DNA of 64,000 bases from Rhyacichthys aspro (taxonomy: Eukaryota > Chordata > Actinopteri > Gobiiformes > Rhyacichthyidae). Location: positions 2,718,529 through 2,782,528 of the forward strand of contig CM072159.1 in assembly GCA_036850595.1 (NCBI GenBank). Direction: 5' to 3'. Shown here in pieces: positions 24,310-37,794 of the stretch. The position numbers and the translations under genes are program-made. The notes below the pieces were generated by a model, which was not told the origin of the DNA, did no database searches, and saw only the letters and a list, made by a program, of their open reading frames with translations. Positions within the stretch are counted from its first letter, which is position 1, and each line of letters begins with the position of its first letter.

Positions 24310-27300
24310 TGTTCCTGTTACTTTTCTAGCTGCTGCTTTTTGGACAAGCTGAAAATGAAAACTAAAAAGGTTTAGCCTGACTGGGTCCAATAGGGGAACA
24401 CCCGGCGACCAGGCACTCACAGCTAATAATGCTGCTCTTATATAAATATTCAAATTAATGTTATACATGTTTTATCAGCTCAGTCTCTTACAAATAGGGA
24501 AGGTTAAAAACTAGCCACTGACGGATGTGTTTGTTGCATGATTATTAGTCACAACAGACTAAATCAAGTACATTTTTCCAGTGGACAGTTGCTTGTAGAG
24601 CAGAGATGTGAGCACAGACCTTCACCTCTGATGGTTACAAAACTGTAGCAGAACAGCATCTCTCAAGGCCTCGGCTCATCAACGACTTCCTCATGGCTTT
24701 GTGCTGCGTTGCATAAGAACGGCATCATGGCCTGTGACTACTGCGGTTAATATCGAAAGGATTTAAGGGAACTTTATATCTTCTGCAGGGAGGCATTATG
24801 CACCGTTGCTCGCTCTATTAATAGTGATGAACAGCAGGAGAAAGGTTAGATCTTTATTGAAGCTGTAATTGATTTCTTTATCAAAGGCTGAAGCACAGAG
24901 TGGTCATGTTTGTCACTAAGTGTTCACTAAGAGCTTTTAGTTGAAGGTCATAGACCATAACATGTATATGTCTGTCTCTCAGTATAATTAATTAAGTCTG
25001 TTTTTTGTTTGTTTTCTCAAGTCAAACTGTCAAAGTCAAATAATTACTGTTATTGAATTCTATTTTTTACTACACATTTATTACTTTACTATCCCATTTT
25101 CATGGTATGACTAAATTCAATTAAAGGTAACTTTTTTAATCGATTGTTAGGTCTCTTCAAATAAGTTGGTTCAGACTTCATCTTACACAGACTGGACGAT
25201 TGGACTGTCTTAGTTGGCGTTTCCTATAAGGTACATTTCTATTTATTTCAAATCCCAAATGTCCCCTAGTGAATGAATGTAATCATGAATGGCCATCTGT
25301 GAGTGGCAGTCTCTAAATGTTAGTTGCAGGAAATTAATACTGTATTATGTATCAGTATGTAAGTAAGATTAGCACATAAGAATGAGAAGAGGGCTGGGTT
25401 GATACTTGAGTGAATGGTTGTCTGCTCGGTTTAAAATAAAACATGACTGCACATGTAAGGGCAAACTAAAAACTCATTCTATAAAAACTAAAAAAAAAAA
25501 CATTTCTACACAGCCTCCATATCTATGGCACCAACATGTTTCATCACCAAGGCTTTCTTCAACGTGTACAGGCCAGACAACACACATGAGCTTCCTTATA
25601 TGATGATAATGTGGAGAAAGGATAAGCTTATGTAATGCCTAAACTAGAAATAAACAGAAGCATACACATCTACATGTAGTTGTGTGAGCATGCACGTATG
25701 TATGAGGAAAATACAGACTTTAGTGGGTTTCATGTCAGTCTAACTTCAGCACAAATGGGGCACAAGGCTGGAAGAGATGGAATACTCATAAGAAAAAAAT
25801 CCACTGGTATCATAAAGGAACTATTGCAAAGCTGTCCTTAATGGCGTTTACAGCTTGTCTAAATCTGACGTATAATACAAGCTGTAGGAATTGCCCATTA
25901 AAAGAGCATTGTTTAGTTTCAAAATATTCCGTAGCATTATTTTTTTGGTGCTGCAGAAACACTGCAGATATGGACTGGAGATTTGCTGATCAACTTTTCT
26001 GTTCCACTTCCAAAATATCTTTGTCTAGAACAAGATTATTCTTTGAGACAACTTTGAGACAATAGTATTTTAGATTATTTTGTGTTTAAATGTCAATAGT
26101 GTTGTGAAGGTGGTGTTTTGAATGACAGTCTACATATGGTGTATACCTAACAGGACATTTGGGAGCCTCAATAAATGTTTTTTGTTAAACTGGCTTGTGC
26201 TGAGTTTATTTGGACTGAAGCTCAGCTACAAGGCCTTTATTGTGAAGGAAGGTAAATTCACTGAGCAGTGGTACAGCTACTGAACAAGAAGAAAAGCCTT
26301 AAAAGGTCAACTGGTTAATACATTCAGTGTTTGGCGTGTTATGAAATAATGCTGTTATGGTTTTTGTGACATGCCATAAAGCAGTTAGAACACTGTATGT
26401 TCTCTTAAGTGTTGACTTGGCCTAAACCAGAACATTTCCCAGAAGTTGTAAAAAAAAAACCCGTTTATAAACATCAGTGCATTTCTATTTATGTTTAAGG
26501 ATAAAATATATTTTATTTACACCCATGTGGAAAATTTACTTGCCATAACAAGAGTTTTTGTCTTAGAGATGTCAGCACAAAGACCATAAGGGCCATAGGC
26601 AATAGCTCAATTATAATCTGTTTTTAAAATCATTTTATTGTACCAATAATAAACTAAATGTAATTTTACGTGGGGCTTTTATTTGCACATATACAAACAT
26701 AAAATCACATAAGTAAATAAACATCAAACCTGAGTGTTTTAGTTGTTATCCTATTCTCTGTGAGTGGCCTGTCTGACAAGCTTATCAACTAGAAATTTGT
26801 TCTCATACAGTAAATTTTAAACCTTTACAGTGTTGCTATGTCAACACATTTGGCAATTTTCTAAAGTCTTGTGTGGACAGGGACAGGGAAATAACATCTG
26901 TAATGAAAATAATTATTGCTCACATTAACCTGGGCTTTAGCACTGGCTTTTATTGAACCTTATGTTATCATTGTGCTACTTAGATGCCTCACTAAGCAAA
27001 GGCAAAGCAAGGCAGAACATCCATTGAGCTGTTTCAGGAGAATACCAACACCACCTTTACAACAGAAGAACAGATATTTAGTAGTAATGAGCTGTGGCCA
27101 TGTCTGAAGCTGTCCGAAATGTGTAAAACAGCAGACAGCAACAGGAAAACACTCAGTCAAAGCTTTCTTCCACTTTTCTCTCTTTTTTTTTTTCACCAGA
27201 GCAGGCTTTGCTCCGTTTACAGCAAGCAGCTCTCACCCTCAATGGGGCACTGACAGGGAGCAGCACATCTGGAACACATCGGTGGCATATGATTATTCCG

Positions 27301-27830
27301 TCTGGACATTCACCCAAACTATAGGGAGGTTCTGAATTAATTTGAAGAATTTGAGCTTACTCAGTCAATGACTGAAGATTGATGTTTATGTCCATGGTGT
27401 AGTCATCAGCAATGAAATCTCATACATATCTTCAAAAATCTTCAAAGTCTCATCAATTTCAAAAGTGATCAGTTTTGTATGTTAGGAGACTGTAAAGATA
27501 GATATGGTCACACAAGTCAGTGGATTGAGATCATTTTCCCATTTAATTGTTCATTTTTTACATAACTGGCTACGTTTTTATGCAGAGCTTGGTCAGAATT
27601 AGTTTATATCTTTCATATCTTATACTTTCTTTGTCTGAGTGTACATGAACAGGGGAAATGTAACAATTTGTTACACAGCGGTGTCTATGGACTTGTATCA
27701 TGAGCTAGGTTGCCTAAGTCCCTCCTGTCACATTCACATGACTCCCCTTTTCCTTTTTTAAGGTGATTAAGTAATATCAGTGAAATCAAACTTGAAAACA
27801 CTATGTTCTGTTCTAAGATCTTCCACAAGA
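24310..27830. other. Intergenic, no supported gene
   Basis: AT-rich with no exon I can defend. The stretch 24690-24910 has balanced composition and reads like a conserved non-coding element, but this cannot be tested from one sequence. Confidence 0.3.
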
Positions 27831-27835
27831 TATTA

Positions 27836-27888
27836 ACATAAATAATAATAATAATACTAATAATGATAATTTTAAATATATATATATA
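27836..27888. repeat. Simple repeat (AAT)n then (TA)n
   Basis: A run of AAT triplets at about 27840-27865 is followed by alternating TA. Low complexity; abuts the hairpin that follows. Confidence 0.8.
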
Positions 27889-27924
27889 TTCTGAGAAACG
27901 CCAATTTGCAGCGTTTCTCAGAAT
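27888..27924. repeat. 14-bp perfect inverted repeat (hairpin)
   Basis: ATTCTGAGAAACGC at 27888-27901 pairs perfectly with GCGTTTCTCAGAAT at 27911-27924 across a 9-base loop. No open frame or known RNA family is associated with it. It could be a transposon-derived palindrome or a small structured RNA; nothing in the sequence decides. Confidence 0.75.
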
Positions 27925-27929
27925 TCCCT

Positions 27930-30900
27930 TACAGGGACAGGCTAGCTAGCACAGGTTGGCCAACCTCTTCTCACAATATCTAGCTTTTCATGAAAGGCCG
28001 TCTTGAAAATGGCGTGGAAAGTATATCTGCAACCAGATCAATCTCTTCTCCTCCTTCGACCATTATGAGTTAAAAATACAGCAATAGCTGTTGGATCTCT
28101 GGGTTTAGTTCGATATTCTGCAAATTGCCGCTTTTCAGGCTCTAATAAGTGCTTATCCAATCACAGGACGCGTACATGTCCAGTTTAACGTAAGACCTTC
28201 TAGCTGGCCCTGGTCTGCAGAATCGAGATCTGATTGGCTAGTGCAACTGACTGTGTCCGTTCACTTACAGTGCACCGGGGCCTGCTCTGTTGATTCTGAA
28301 CAACACAAGCTAGCTGAAATATAATTGGATAAAAACTCTACCATAATAAACAACATTGGAAGCCACTCAACTAAGTGGATATAATATGACATAAAGAGAA
28401 CAGAGAATAATTTTGATTACATATTTATGAAAATAAAATAAATGTACTTTTCTGAGCATGTTTAGGCCAGCAGAGAAGGCCTTGCTGGCCCTGACGGCCC
28501 ACCACTGATGAGAGCTTCAATAAAGTCATAAATCAGTCTATCTCATTCTCTCTTTCTTTTTTTCCTGTCTTCTGTAATTACCATTATTTTGTAATCTTTA
28601 GTCCGTGTAAAAAAATGGTTACAGCATGGATTAATTGCTAGCCCACGCACCTAATCACCACCAGCTGTCACTGGGTCCAGGTATTTAATAGGATCACTTT
28701 TTGTTAAAGCAACACAAAATTATTTCCTTCCTGCAATTTACTCAATGTGATTATTATGATGTTAAATCTTATAAAAAACATTCCAGTAGCATCAAAATCC
28801 AGATACACTAATTGCAGTAAATGTACCCTATTGGAATAGTTTTCATAATATGACATCATAGATTCTATATAAATCCTTGCCAAATCACCCTGTGCTGTTG
28901 AAAACATTTTCCAAGAATGTTTGGAAAAGGGTGTTACTGGTAGACTTTTGTTAATGGTTATGTTTTATTGGTCTCTCGGGGGTAAACATTTGTCCTGTTT
29001 CAGGTGGAGGGTCAGGTCAAAGGTCAAATAACAGACTCAGTCTCTAATCTGCAGCTGTTAACCCAAAAATGACAAAATTGGTCTGCCTTCAGGAGATGCT
29101 AAACTTGACAGGTCTACTTCTGTTGTGAGGTTTACACTGACCATTACAGATCAACTGCTATAGTACTTTTACTTCCTGAAGGGCATCTTCATCACTGATG
29201 TGTGTGTTTTAGAAATGCTTCAGGGTGGTTCTTTTATTGTGGAGTGGGACTGTAGCTTCTTTGTGTATCAGTTTATTATTTATTCATTTAGATTCCCACT
29301 GGCTGTCTCTGGAGCTCTGGAGCTTTCACATAGAAATACAGTAGGTCTACAGACAAAAATCACAAGTGTAAATATGTCTCACTCATTATGCACTGTTTTT
29401 TTTATTTGCCTCTCAAGTCTTGTCAGAGGATATCATAGAAATTAAACTTTTTTCCACATATATAGGCCAGCCAGGGACATGTAATGGTGACATAATAATA
29501 ATTCTTGTGTAGTGTCCGAAACTGCTTCCTAGTTGAGTCCACTTTAAAGCTCTCTATATAATGCAGCCCTACGTTGTTTAAGGATTGATTAAACTATGCA
29601 TGAAAACATTATGAGTGACAATCCATTACTCTGGCCCTAGGTTAGGTCTGAGCAGGTTGAGTCCCAGGTGTGAACTCACCTTTGATGTTGTGCTGCTGCA
29701 GCGGGATATCCCTGAGGGGACCAACCTGAAAATGCTTTTTTGCACAAACAAAGCAGGGGCCATGTCAGTCCCTCACTACGTTCCTGACACATTTCATTGT
29801 AACCAACCTTAAACTAATACTATACTAATACTACCATAGGTAGCCCTGAGGTGCACTAACAAAATTGTTTTTGTCCACTAGAAAAATAAAAGGAGAGAGA
29901 AATGTTGCCTCAAAAAAGAAACCTGTCTCTCTCTCTCAAAAAAAAAAAAAAAAAAAAGATTCAAAATAAATAACTCAATAAATAAAGCCATGTCTCAATT
30001 TAGGAAAGCTTGGTTGAAAAACAATCCTTCATCAGAATAGAAAAGGTTGTCTTAAAATAAATTTTAAAAAAAAACATACGGCAATTCAAAAATAAAGTTC
30101 ATCTAAAAAAAAAACACACACCCTCCCAAAAACATCTTATAAATTAATGTCCTAGGTTTGTCCTGAGTTTAGTCCTGATTTCTGTCATGGGTTTAATCTT
30201 GAGTTTGGTAATGGTTGTATGTCCTTGTTTGGTCCAAGTTTAGGTTTGGTTTGTTCTTACATGAAATTTTGGTTTTCATTTTCATTTTAGCTTTACTCTG
30301 GACTCATAGTCCAATCACAAAGATAAAACAGAGAAAAAGACAATGATTCTTATTGATTGAATTATTTAACATGCATATTACATCTTAATGTCTGAATGTC
30401 TAAATCTGTAACAAATGCTACAGCTGTTACAGGTTACAAGACAGGTTTAAAGACAGACGCCTCTTTAAAGTTTCATAGGTCTCTTATTAAAAGTGGAAGG
30501 TTAGTCTGATATGTACTTCCTTTGTGCACAGTTTGTCTAAAAGTAGTGGTTCTCTGTTGCCCCTCTCAGTCTCCTTGAGTCGCAGCCCTGGTGCCCTTCC
30601 CACTGCCAGACTTCAGTTTAACTAACTCATTCAAAAGAGGGTTTTTATCTGCAGGTTATCATACAGTTTTCAATGTGAGAAAATACCACGGTCCTGTCTA
30701 AAATTTAGTAAGTTAAAATTTAAATGGGATTGAGTATTGCAGAAAACCCAGAATGATTACGTTTTCAGATTTGTTACATCTGCAAATTAATTTATGAATG
30801 AAATTTTGTTTACAGGTTGTAAAGAGCTTATTTGTGCAATTTTGTCCTGGTTTTGGGCTGTTAAAATTATACACTTAATAAGTTATTACTTATAACTGAT

Positions 30901-33900
30901 TGTAAATGTACTGCAGAAGCGATACAGACTTCCATAATGTCCTATATCTTTTCTTCTATATAAACTTCTGATTAAAATCCAATTCAAATGACCAGATAAT
31001 GACTAGACAGTCTAGAGTAAGAGTCTGGATCCTGACGTAATGGTATCCATCTGTTGTGTCCCATCAACACTATTCATCTGGACCATTACTGCAGTGACAG
31101 CGGCTGTAAACCGACCCCGAAACATGATTATCTCAATGTCCCTAACTGCTAATAAGACCCCACTCATACTACTGGGTCATGTGGTGACATGACATCTGGC
31201 ACCAAAAGTCCAGCACTGATTTAGTTACTGTCAGTGAGTTTAAATACAGTGTTGGAGCCTGGATGGATTTACAGATAACACAGGGATTTCCAAAAGATTT
31301 TTTACATCAAATTGAGAAACAAAGTAGACCTATTATCTTGTACTGTAGATGTCCTTGTACAAAAAGAATAAATGAAAGCCTTCAAAAGTCCAAAAGCTAA
31401 AGACTTTTTTAGAAAGGCTTTTGACAATTTGATTGCTGGGGGAAGTATGACACACAGCTTCCATCCCCTGGCTCTGTCTGTTCTCCTCTCTCTTATTACA
31501 ATGTGTTAACAACATCAGTTTATATCTCTGCTTAATTCAAAGATGTTGACAAGATGTCTCCATGTCCCACTGTCCTCTGGGAGAATGGAAACTGTTGTCA
31601 TTTCATATTTAAATTATTTTGATTATCTGAAGTAGTACAGTGTGACAAATGAGCAAAAAATAAGAAATCTAGATCAGGGCAGATACTTTTTCACACCACT
31701 GTTCCTTGGGAGATTGAAAGGAAGTTGGTTTGATCAGTCGAAGCAAACATAAACCATGCATCATCTGCATACTCACACTTGGGGTTGAGGAGCTGAAAAG
31801 TTGAGAGACAGATGACCATTACACAGACAACTGCTGGTCTCTGGCCTGTCCTTGTTGCTGACTGTGCTGATTTACCAGTGTTATTATATGAAATCGACCA
31901 ATTCTTCCCAGAAATGAGGCAGAAGTTGACTGAAAACACATCACGGTCCATAAAATTGTTTTATGTGGAGCTGAATATTGATTATTGGCTCTGGTCTGAG
32001 TTTGTACAATGACAAAATATACAATGATGACAAATATGTTATTTGTTTGCCTTCTGCATAAATTGGACCCAAAACCTGAGCTTACAATAAATATATGTCT
32101 GGATTTCTATGGAAAATACAGTTTGGAATTTTTTTCTCATATAGCTAATCAAGGTTGGTCCATATAGCAGTTTACATCGCACCGCTGATAAACCATAAGC
32201 ACCAAAAATGAAAAATCTACCAAAATCCAATGTTTCACAGTTTTTACCTCTTCATCGCTGGTGTTAAATTCATAAGATAAAACTGTAAACGAAATACAAA
32301 AGTTATGGAACTAAAATGGTTCGTTCCACTGGGTTCTATGACACTTTAAATGTCTATTCTTCCAAGATTTACTTGGCAGTAGACAGAGACATACCCATTA
32401 GAACCAGCATGTCCTACAACTTTTAAGGAGATTCACATATTGCGAGAAACAAAAATAAACTCATGTTCACACTGGGAGAAGATCCTGGTCTAAAGCTGAA
32501 TTTAAAATTAAATCAAAAGGAAGAAATCTAAAGATAGTGATCTGCTTTGGTGGAAAACTGACAAAGTAATTTCACTTCTGCAAATATAAGTCAGGACAGT
32601 AGGTCACAGCAGAACAGCAGAGGTTCAGAGCTGATGGAAGGGTTAAAAAAAATCATAGAAATTGAACATATATTTTAATTGAAAAATGACTACAAATCTG
32701 TGAGAGGTATGACTGAGGTCCTAACACACTTGTGCGTTTACCAGCACCGCGGTTGTGAGAGAGGAGCAAAATGTAACTAATTTAGGCAAAAATGAAGATT
32801 TTATTTTAACGACAGTCCTGCTTGATATAACTCTCCTCTCTCCTTGAACCCTAACTCTTTTAAGTAACAAGGGTAGTGTTAAAGGGAAGGGGTAGGAGTA
32901 AGTTAGAGAATTGTGATTGGGCCTTAAATAAGCCAACTGCAACAGCTCCAAACTTGCCATTTCAATAGTCTCCACTTGAAAACAAACAACATCTGTAAGG
33001 CGCCGCTGTTGTAACAACAGTCTGTAGAGGGGTCTGCACCCTCTACTGGCTGGAAATAATACAGGGTTGCTTTAATTTTATTAAGACTCATGTAAGTAAC
33101 AACAATTTGTTAAAGCATACAAAAAGCTTGAAAAGTTGAAGCTGAGAAAACTTGGAAAGCAAACATTGTTTTACTTCAAACCTTCACTCTCATATTGTCT
33201 CTTCAAGTCCATACTTTTGCACTATTTCTATTTAAACAACTGGACCTGGTTATGACCACATATTAAATGCCATTTCCCTGACCTTTGCAGTGATTTTCTT
33301 TGTGTGATTGAAGTGGGAACGTGTTAAAAGTCAAGAGGTCCATGTGATCCGCTGGTGCCTGCATACAGTGAGCCATGGTGCTGTTAATCCCACTTACTTC
33401 TTCTTCTGTGTGGGGTCCATGTACGTGAGCTCCACAACAGCCCTTACTCAAATGAGTTCAATCAGTTTCTCTCCTTCACGTTGCACTCAGAGCAGTTTGA
33501 CATTCAGAGGCCGAATGCTGTGGTTTTTTAGGGTGTCAGTGTACTGCTGATGAGAACTGCTGCGTACAGAGGGGGAAAGGGACACCAGTCATTGTCAGAG
33601 GCCTGTGTTTAGCGTTAGCACGAGCTGGGGGCTTTGAAATGGAATATGTGTAGGTTTGACTCAAATGCCACAGGAGTGAGGGAATAATAAGAGGTAACAG
33701 TCATGTGCATGATGTTAAAATGTAAACTAGGCTTTATTATCAAGAATTTTAATGGATGAGAATTTTCAGTTCTGATTCTAAAGCCAGAGCTAAAAGTTTA
33801 CGGTTTACTGAAGCACAAAACTTCAGTTTGGTGTGACGTATTTTTAATTTGCAGAGAAAACTTTTTTTAACAAAAAGAAAACCAGGACGCTCTCCTGCTG

Positions 33901-36230
33901 TTGGAGGTGAGTGGTGACAGGAACAAAGACCAAGAGGGTAACTCTTGAACTCTGCATTTTGCCTGGAAACAGCACAAGTGGAATAGTCCAACAGAGCCAA
34001 ATGAGGACTTTGTGCCTTTTATGTGCAGTGACCAAAATACATTTTAAATGGATGGGAGGAGCCACCAATTCTGCATGAACAAGATGTTTTTCGCAAAAGA
34101 ATACTTACTCCATATGTGTGCAGTCAATGAGTGGGTAGAGAACATTATCGCAGGGAAGATCTATTCATATAAGCCTTTCGGCTACACAGCAGCTGAAGGC
34201 TAGAAGCGACTAGTCACTTGAGGTGTGTGAGTATGTTCTGCTGGACTGCAAATAACACCACATGGAGGAGTTAAAGCAATACACAGATGATTTCAGCACC
34301 TGTGCTTCCTCATCGAAAACTTGAAGTGAGACCTGCCTGCCTAGACAAGCATATACATTGGTAAAACTGCAAAATGAAACACGTGTGTCAAAATGCACAT
34401 CACCTTCATATACAAAAGGATATGACGACATTAGACTTGAAGGATGTGCCAAAATACATGAAGACTATGGCTTTTTAGCATTGTTACCCTTTGTGCCTAT
34501 GCTAAATAACACAACAGTTGAGAACAAATTAAGTCAAACAGTAGAATACTTCTACTTTATACTCTTCTAAAGAAATTTACCTTGCACACTTATTGATACA
34601 TTGATCTCTAAGGGTAAGTAAGATTATTTTCTGTCATGAAGGAGACAACTAGCAAGAAGACAATATTTTTCTCCACTATAGGTGGAAGTCTATAATTTTG
34701 CTTGTCTCTTAAGCCCAAACAAACTCAGTAGTATTGTTTTGGGATGGGTCTCACATCTTCCTCTCTGGAGACTACAGCTATAGTGAAAACTGCTCCAGTA
34801 AATGCACCGTACATCTTTGTTTGAAATACTTGTGTGAGAACTTGACTAAAGTCTTCCTTCATCTGTTGCCTCACCTGTGCAACCTAGGGCACCCTAAAGC
34901 AATTTTTGACACCACATCTACCATCATACATTAATTTTCCATCGTGCTGCTAAGACTAATCCCTGCATATCATCTGATTTGTATTGTTACATATAAACTG
35001 TCAAGAAAGTGTAATTGTTTATTCATCGTTGCTTCTATTATAAATATGCCCTTTTAATTTTGTGTGTAATGTTTTTCATTAATATGTCTTTTACGTTGTT
35101 GCCTGTGGAGCATAAATAGCAAGGCTGACTATATTTAAGGTCATCAACAACTTGTTGTAGAGTCAGCACTGCTCTAAATGAAAATAGTATTTGTTTGTTT
35201 CTTTGTTTTTTCATTTCTGCTTAAACCATGACTCTGAGGTGACAGGACAGTGCCGTTTGTCACGTCCCAGTTCTGTCTGAGTCCACATTGGCCTCATTTG
35301 ATTATAAAGCTCTTTGCTTCGGTGAAATTAGCCTGTGCCCATTTTCCACTCACAAAAAGGGAAATGACATTTGTTATTTACCAAAATGTCTCTCCAGTGA
35401 TTTAAAAAAATATGAATGTTTAAATGGGTCCAGTTGTTTTTCCCCAGTTCAGATTTTGAGATGAACAGATTTTCTTTGAGCTGTAATTATTTTTGGTTGC
35501 GTTTGAGTGTCTTGTGGTAGTTTGGTGCATGTTCTCTCTCGGGACGCAGAGCAAGCAGCACAGATCGATCGGATTGGTCAATAAGCCCAGCTTCCTGCCG
35601 ACTATTATCTTAATGCACTTAGGCCGTATCCCGGCTTGGCTTGCAGTGAGAGCAGGTTATAAAGTGCACCACTGCTCCTCAATTATTCAGAAGATCCTCA
35701 GCGGCCTTGGCCTCCATTAGAGACAGACAGGAAGTGAGAGGAAATGCAGGCATCATATGACGTCACGAGGAGTCAGACCAGAAAAAAGACACAATCTGCT
35801 TAGAACGCTTAGAATCATTTTCTAAAAAGTACAGCTGAATACTGCAGTCTGTTGATTGGACGACAGAGTTCTGTGATAAACAGAGAAATGGCCACAGTCT
35901 AGGGATTTACAATGACTGCATTTGATGCCCATGTTACTTTAAACCTGAGTAGAACTTACTGCAGGAAACTGCACTCATTCAGGAGACAGGGGATCTATGC
36001 CGCTGAATCAGGAATGCCTCGCAAACCTGAGCTGTGCTGGACTGGACTTGAAGAGTTCTTTAATTTATCAGAAGCATCGTGTCCATCAGTACAACAGAAA
36101 GCACAACAGTATAACACAGAGAACATCACCCTTCTGTCCTCAAGGCTTATTCTAACACTAAATATTGTGTCTTATTAAGAGTTAAAACTAACTCAAACTG
36201 TTTTGTCGACAGGAACAGACTATAAAAACT
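27930..36230. other. Gene-poor intergenic stretch
   Basis: Contains a low-complexity CTCT/poly(A) block at 29930-29960, A-rich sequence to 30115 and a degenerate TTTAGTCCTGG-type repeat at 30150-30300. The stretch 35230-35370 has balanced composition and might be a conserved non-coding element. No exon, RNA gene or complete transposon was recognised. Confidence 0.35.
30150..30300 (+). repeat. Degenerate TTTAGTCCTGG-type tandem repeat
   Basis: Variants such as GAGTTTAGTCCTGA, GGGTTTAATCTTGA and GGTTTGTTCTTA follow one another without fixed period. Same vocabulary and strand as 7125-7290. Confidence 0.45.
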
Positions 36231-36239
36231 ATATTTTAC

Positions 36240-36800
36240 CTCCAGCACACTGTGCACTGTCCCAATCAAATCCACCTCCTGGATGTGCACCAAGTAAAAG
36301 GCAATGAAATGCAGTTTAGCATCTAGCCAGAAGTGCAAACAGCAGTAAGTGCAGAATATACGGTGTGAACAGCATATACAATAAATATGAGTGTTGTGGA
36401 CAATGAGTGTGATGTACGATATACTAGTCCAGTGTGCAATATTCTGTATGTAAAGTGAGTGCAGTGGAGTAGAGCAGTTCATTAGTGAGTCACAGTAGAG
36501 ATGAGGAGGGGTGTGTGTGTGGAGGTGTATGGGGGGAGCAGGGGGGTCAGCAGGGGACAGATTTCAGTAGGGCCTTGTGGTCAGAAACAGGGCATTTCCC
36601 ATACCAGACAGTGATGCAGTTGGTCAGGATGCTCTCAGTGATACAGAGGAAGAAGTTCACCAGGGTGGCTGAAGACAGATGGTTCTTCTTCAGTGTCTTC
36701 AGGAAGAAGAGGCGCTGGTGAGCCTTCTTGACCAGGTTGGAGGTGTTGGTGGTCTGGGACAGATCTTGTAAGATGTGGATCCTTTGTGGATGTAAACTCC
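36240..36800 (-). mobile_element. LINE remnant, RT C-terminus and 3' UTR
   Basis: On the minus strand from about 36800 an open stretch encodes KKAHQRLFFLKTLKKN, then LVNFFLCITESILTNCITVWYGKC and a stop near 36560. This is the LYFLRRLKK...FYxCTIESILTxCITVWYGNC block of a common fish LINE RT C-terminus. The region down to about 36240 has no frame but keeps LINE 3'-UTR-like composition. The strand is opposite to the related fragment at 3485-4175. The copy is 5'-truncated and non-functional. Confidence 0.7.
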
Positions 36801-36976
36801 CGTGGCAGATAAAAGGTCAGCACTTAACCATGAGAGGTTAACTGAGCAGTGTCTCTTGACGACAGAGTTTGTACACCAAGCATTATTTACACGCAGAGTC
36901 CGCTGCCTCTGGTCTCACAAGAGTCTTCTGCTCGGTGTGTGTAGAGTCTAGCTAGCTCAATAGCGCCGTCTGGTAC

Positions 36977-37138
36977 GGTGCTTTTTGGCCTTTATTAATA
37001 TTGTGACAGTACAGTAGCTGGACATGAAATTGGGTGAAAGAGAGTGAGGAATGACATTGGGCAAATGACCCGATCGAGACTTGAACCCGGGTCTCCTGCA
37101 TGCTAGATGTATGCTCTACCTGACTGACAGGGGCGTCC
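36977..37138 (-). mobile_element. tRNA-derived SINE
   Basis: Read on the minus strand, the head carries a pol III A-box-like CCTGTCAGTCAGG (about 37132-37120) and a B-box GGTTCAAGTCTCG (37087-37075) at tRNA-like spacing. A non-tRNA body follows, ending in AATAAAGGCCAAAAAGCACC. Similar heads and tails are common in fish SINEs. It is not a functional tRNA: no aminoacyl stem or complete cloverleaf is formed. Confidence 0.75.
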
Positions 37139-37139
37139 C

Positions 37140-37790
37140 GCATGGTAGACAGGTTGTGTTCCTTATCTACCTTACTATGTAACAGGAAACAACACTTGAC
37201 ATCCAGGGGGAAAAATAATGCTCTTTCTCTGCTGACACATGGGAAATGTAGCTCTGCTCCTCCATGGGATACAACAGTCACTGCATGTAACCTGAGAGAC
37301 TTTAAAAGAGAAGTAATGGTCTTGACAGAAATGGTCAAGAGACAGTTCTATCAGATTTTATCAGATGTGAACAGAAGTAAAATATACTGCTAAAGCATGT
37401 TTTCTGAAGTCTGGCCAGCCAGGAGCAAGGAAAACTTTAAAAACTGACACTTTATTGTTTATAAAGTGACCTTTATATATCTGTCCATCAAGACCTGCAT
37501 ACTGCTGGGAAAAATGAATAGCATTTTTTACATTTGTACTATTGACAGAGCCAAACTGCCTCCAAGTTTCCAAAAACTTGTTTTAGCAATTACAAAAAAC
37601 TATGATTGAATATAATATTTTATCGGGAGTGTGTGAATATCTACGTATATATTGAATATATAAAGTGACTGATTTGTCTAACACAGAAATGTGTGTGAAG
37701 TGTTTTTCAAAACAAAAAGTGTGATCCTGAGAATGTGGGTATAGTTGTGCCACTCTGAGATGACCTTTCGCTCAAGTATTGAAATGTGTG
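37140..37790. other. Intergenic, no feature seen
   Basis: Short open frames only; nothing supportable. Confidence 0.35.
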
Positions 37791-37794
37791 CATT

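Larger units (their letters stand above)
21914..24310 (-). mobile_element. L2-like LINE 3' end, copy 2 (split by an L1-like insertion)
   Basis: The stretch 21914-22350 matches the 3' UTR of copy 1 (18260-18770) block by block, and 24005-24295 matches 18838-18878 plus 19190-19510. The middle is occupied by an L1-like element on the opposite strand. About 75 bases of host sequence between the two halves are missing relative to copy 1. The RT-coding portion is more decayed than in copy 1. Confidence 0.75.

Noticed and set aside
36977..37138. Functional tRNA gene
   Set aside because: A and B boxes are present but there is no closed acceptor stem, and the sequence continues into a SINE body and tail.
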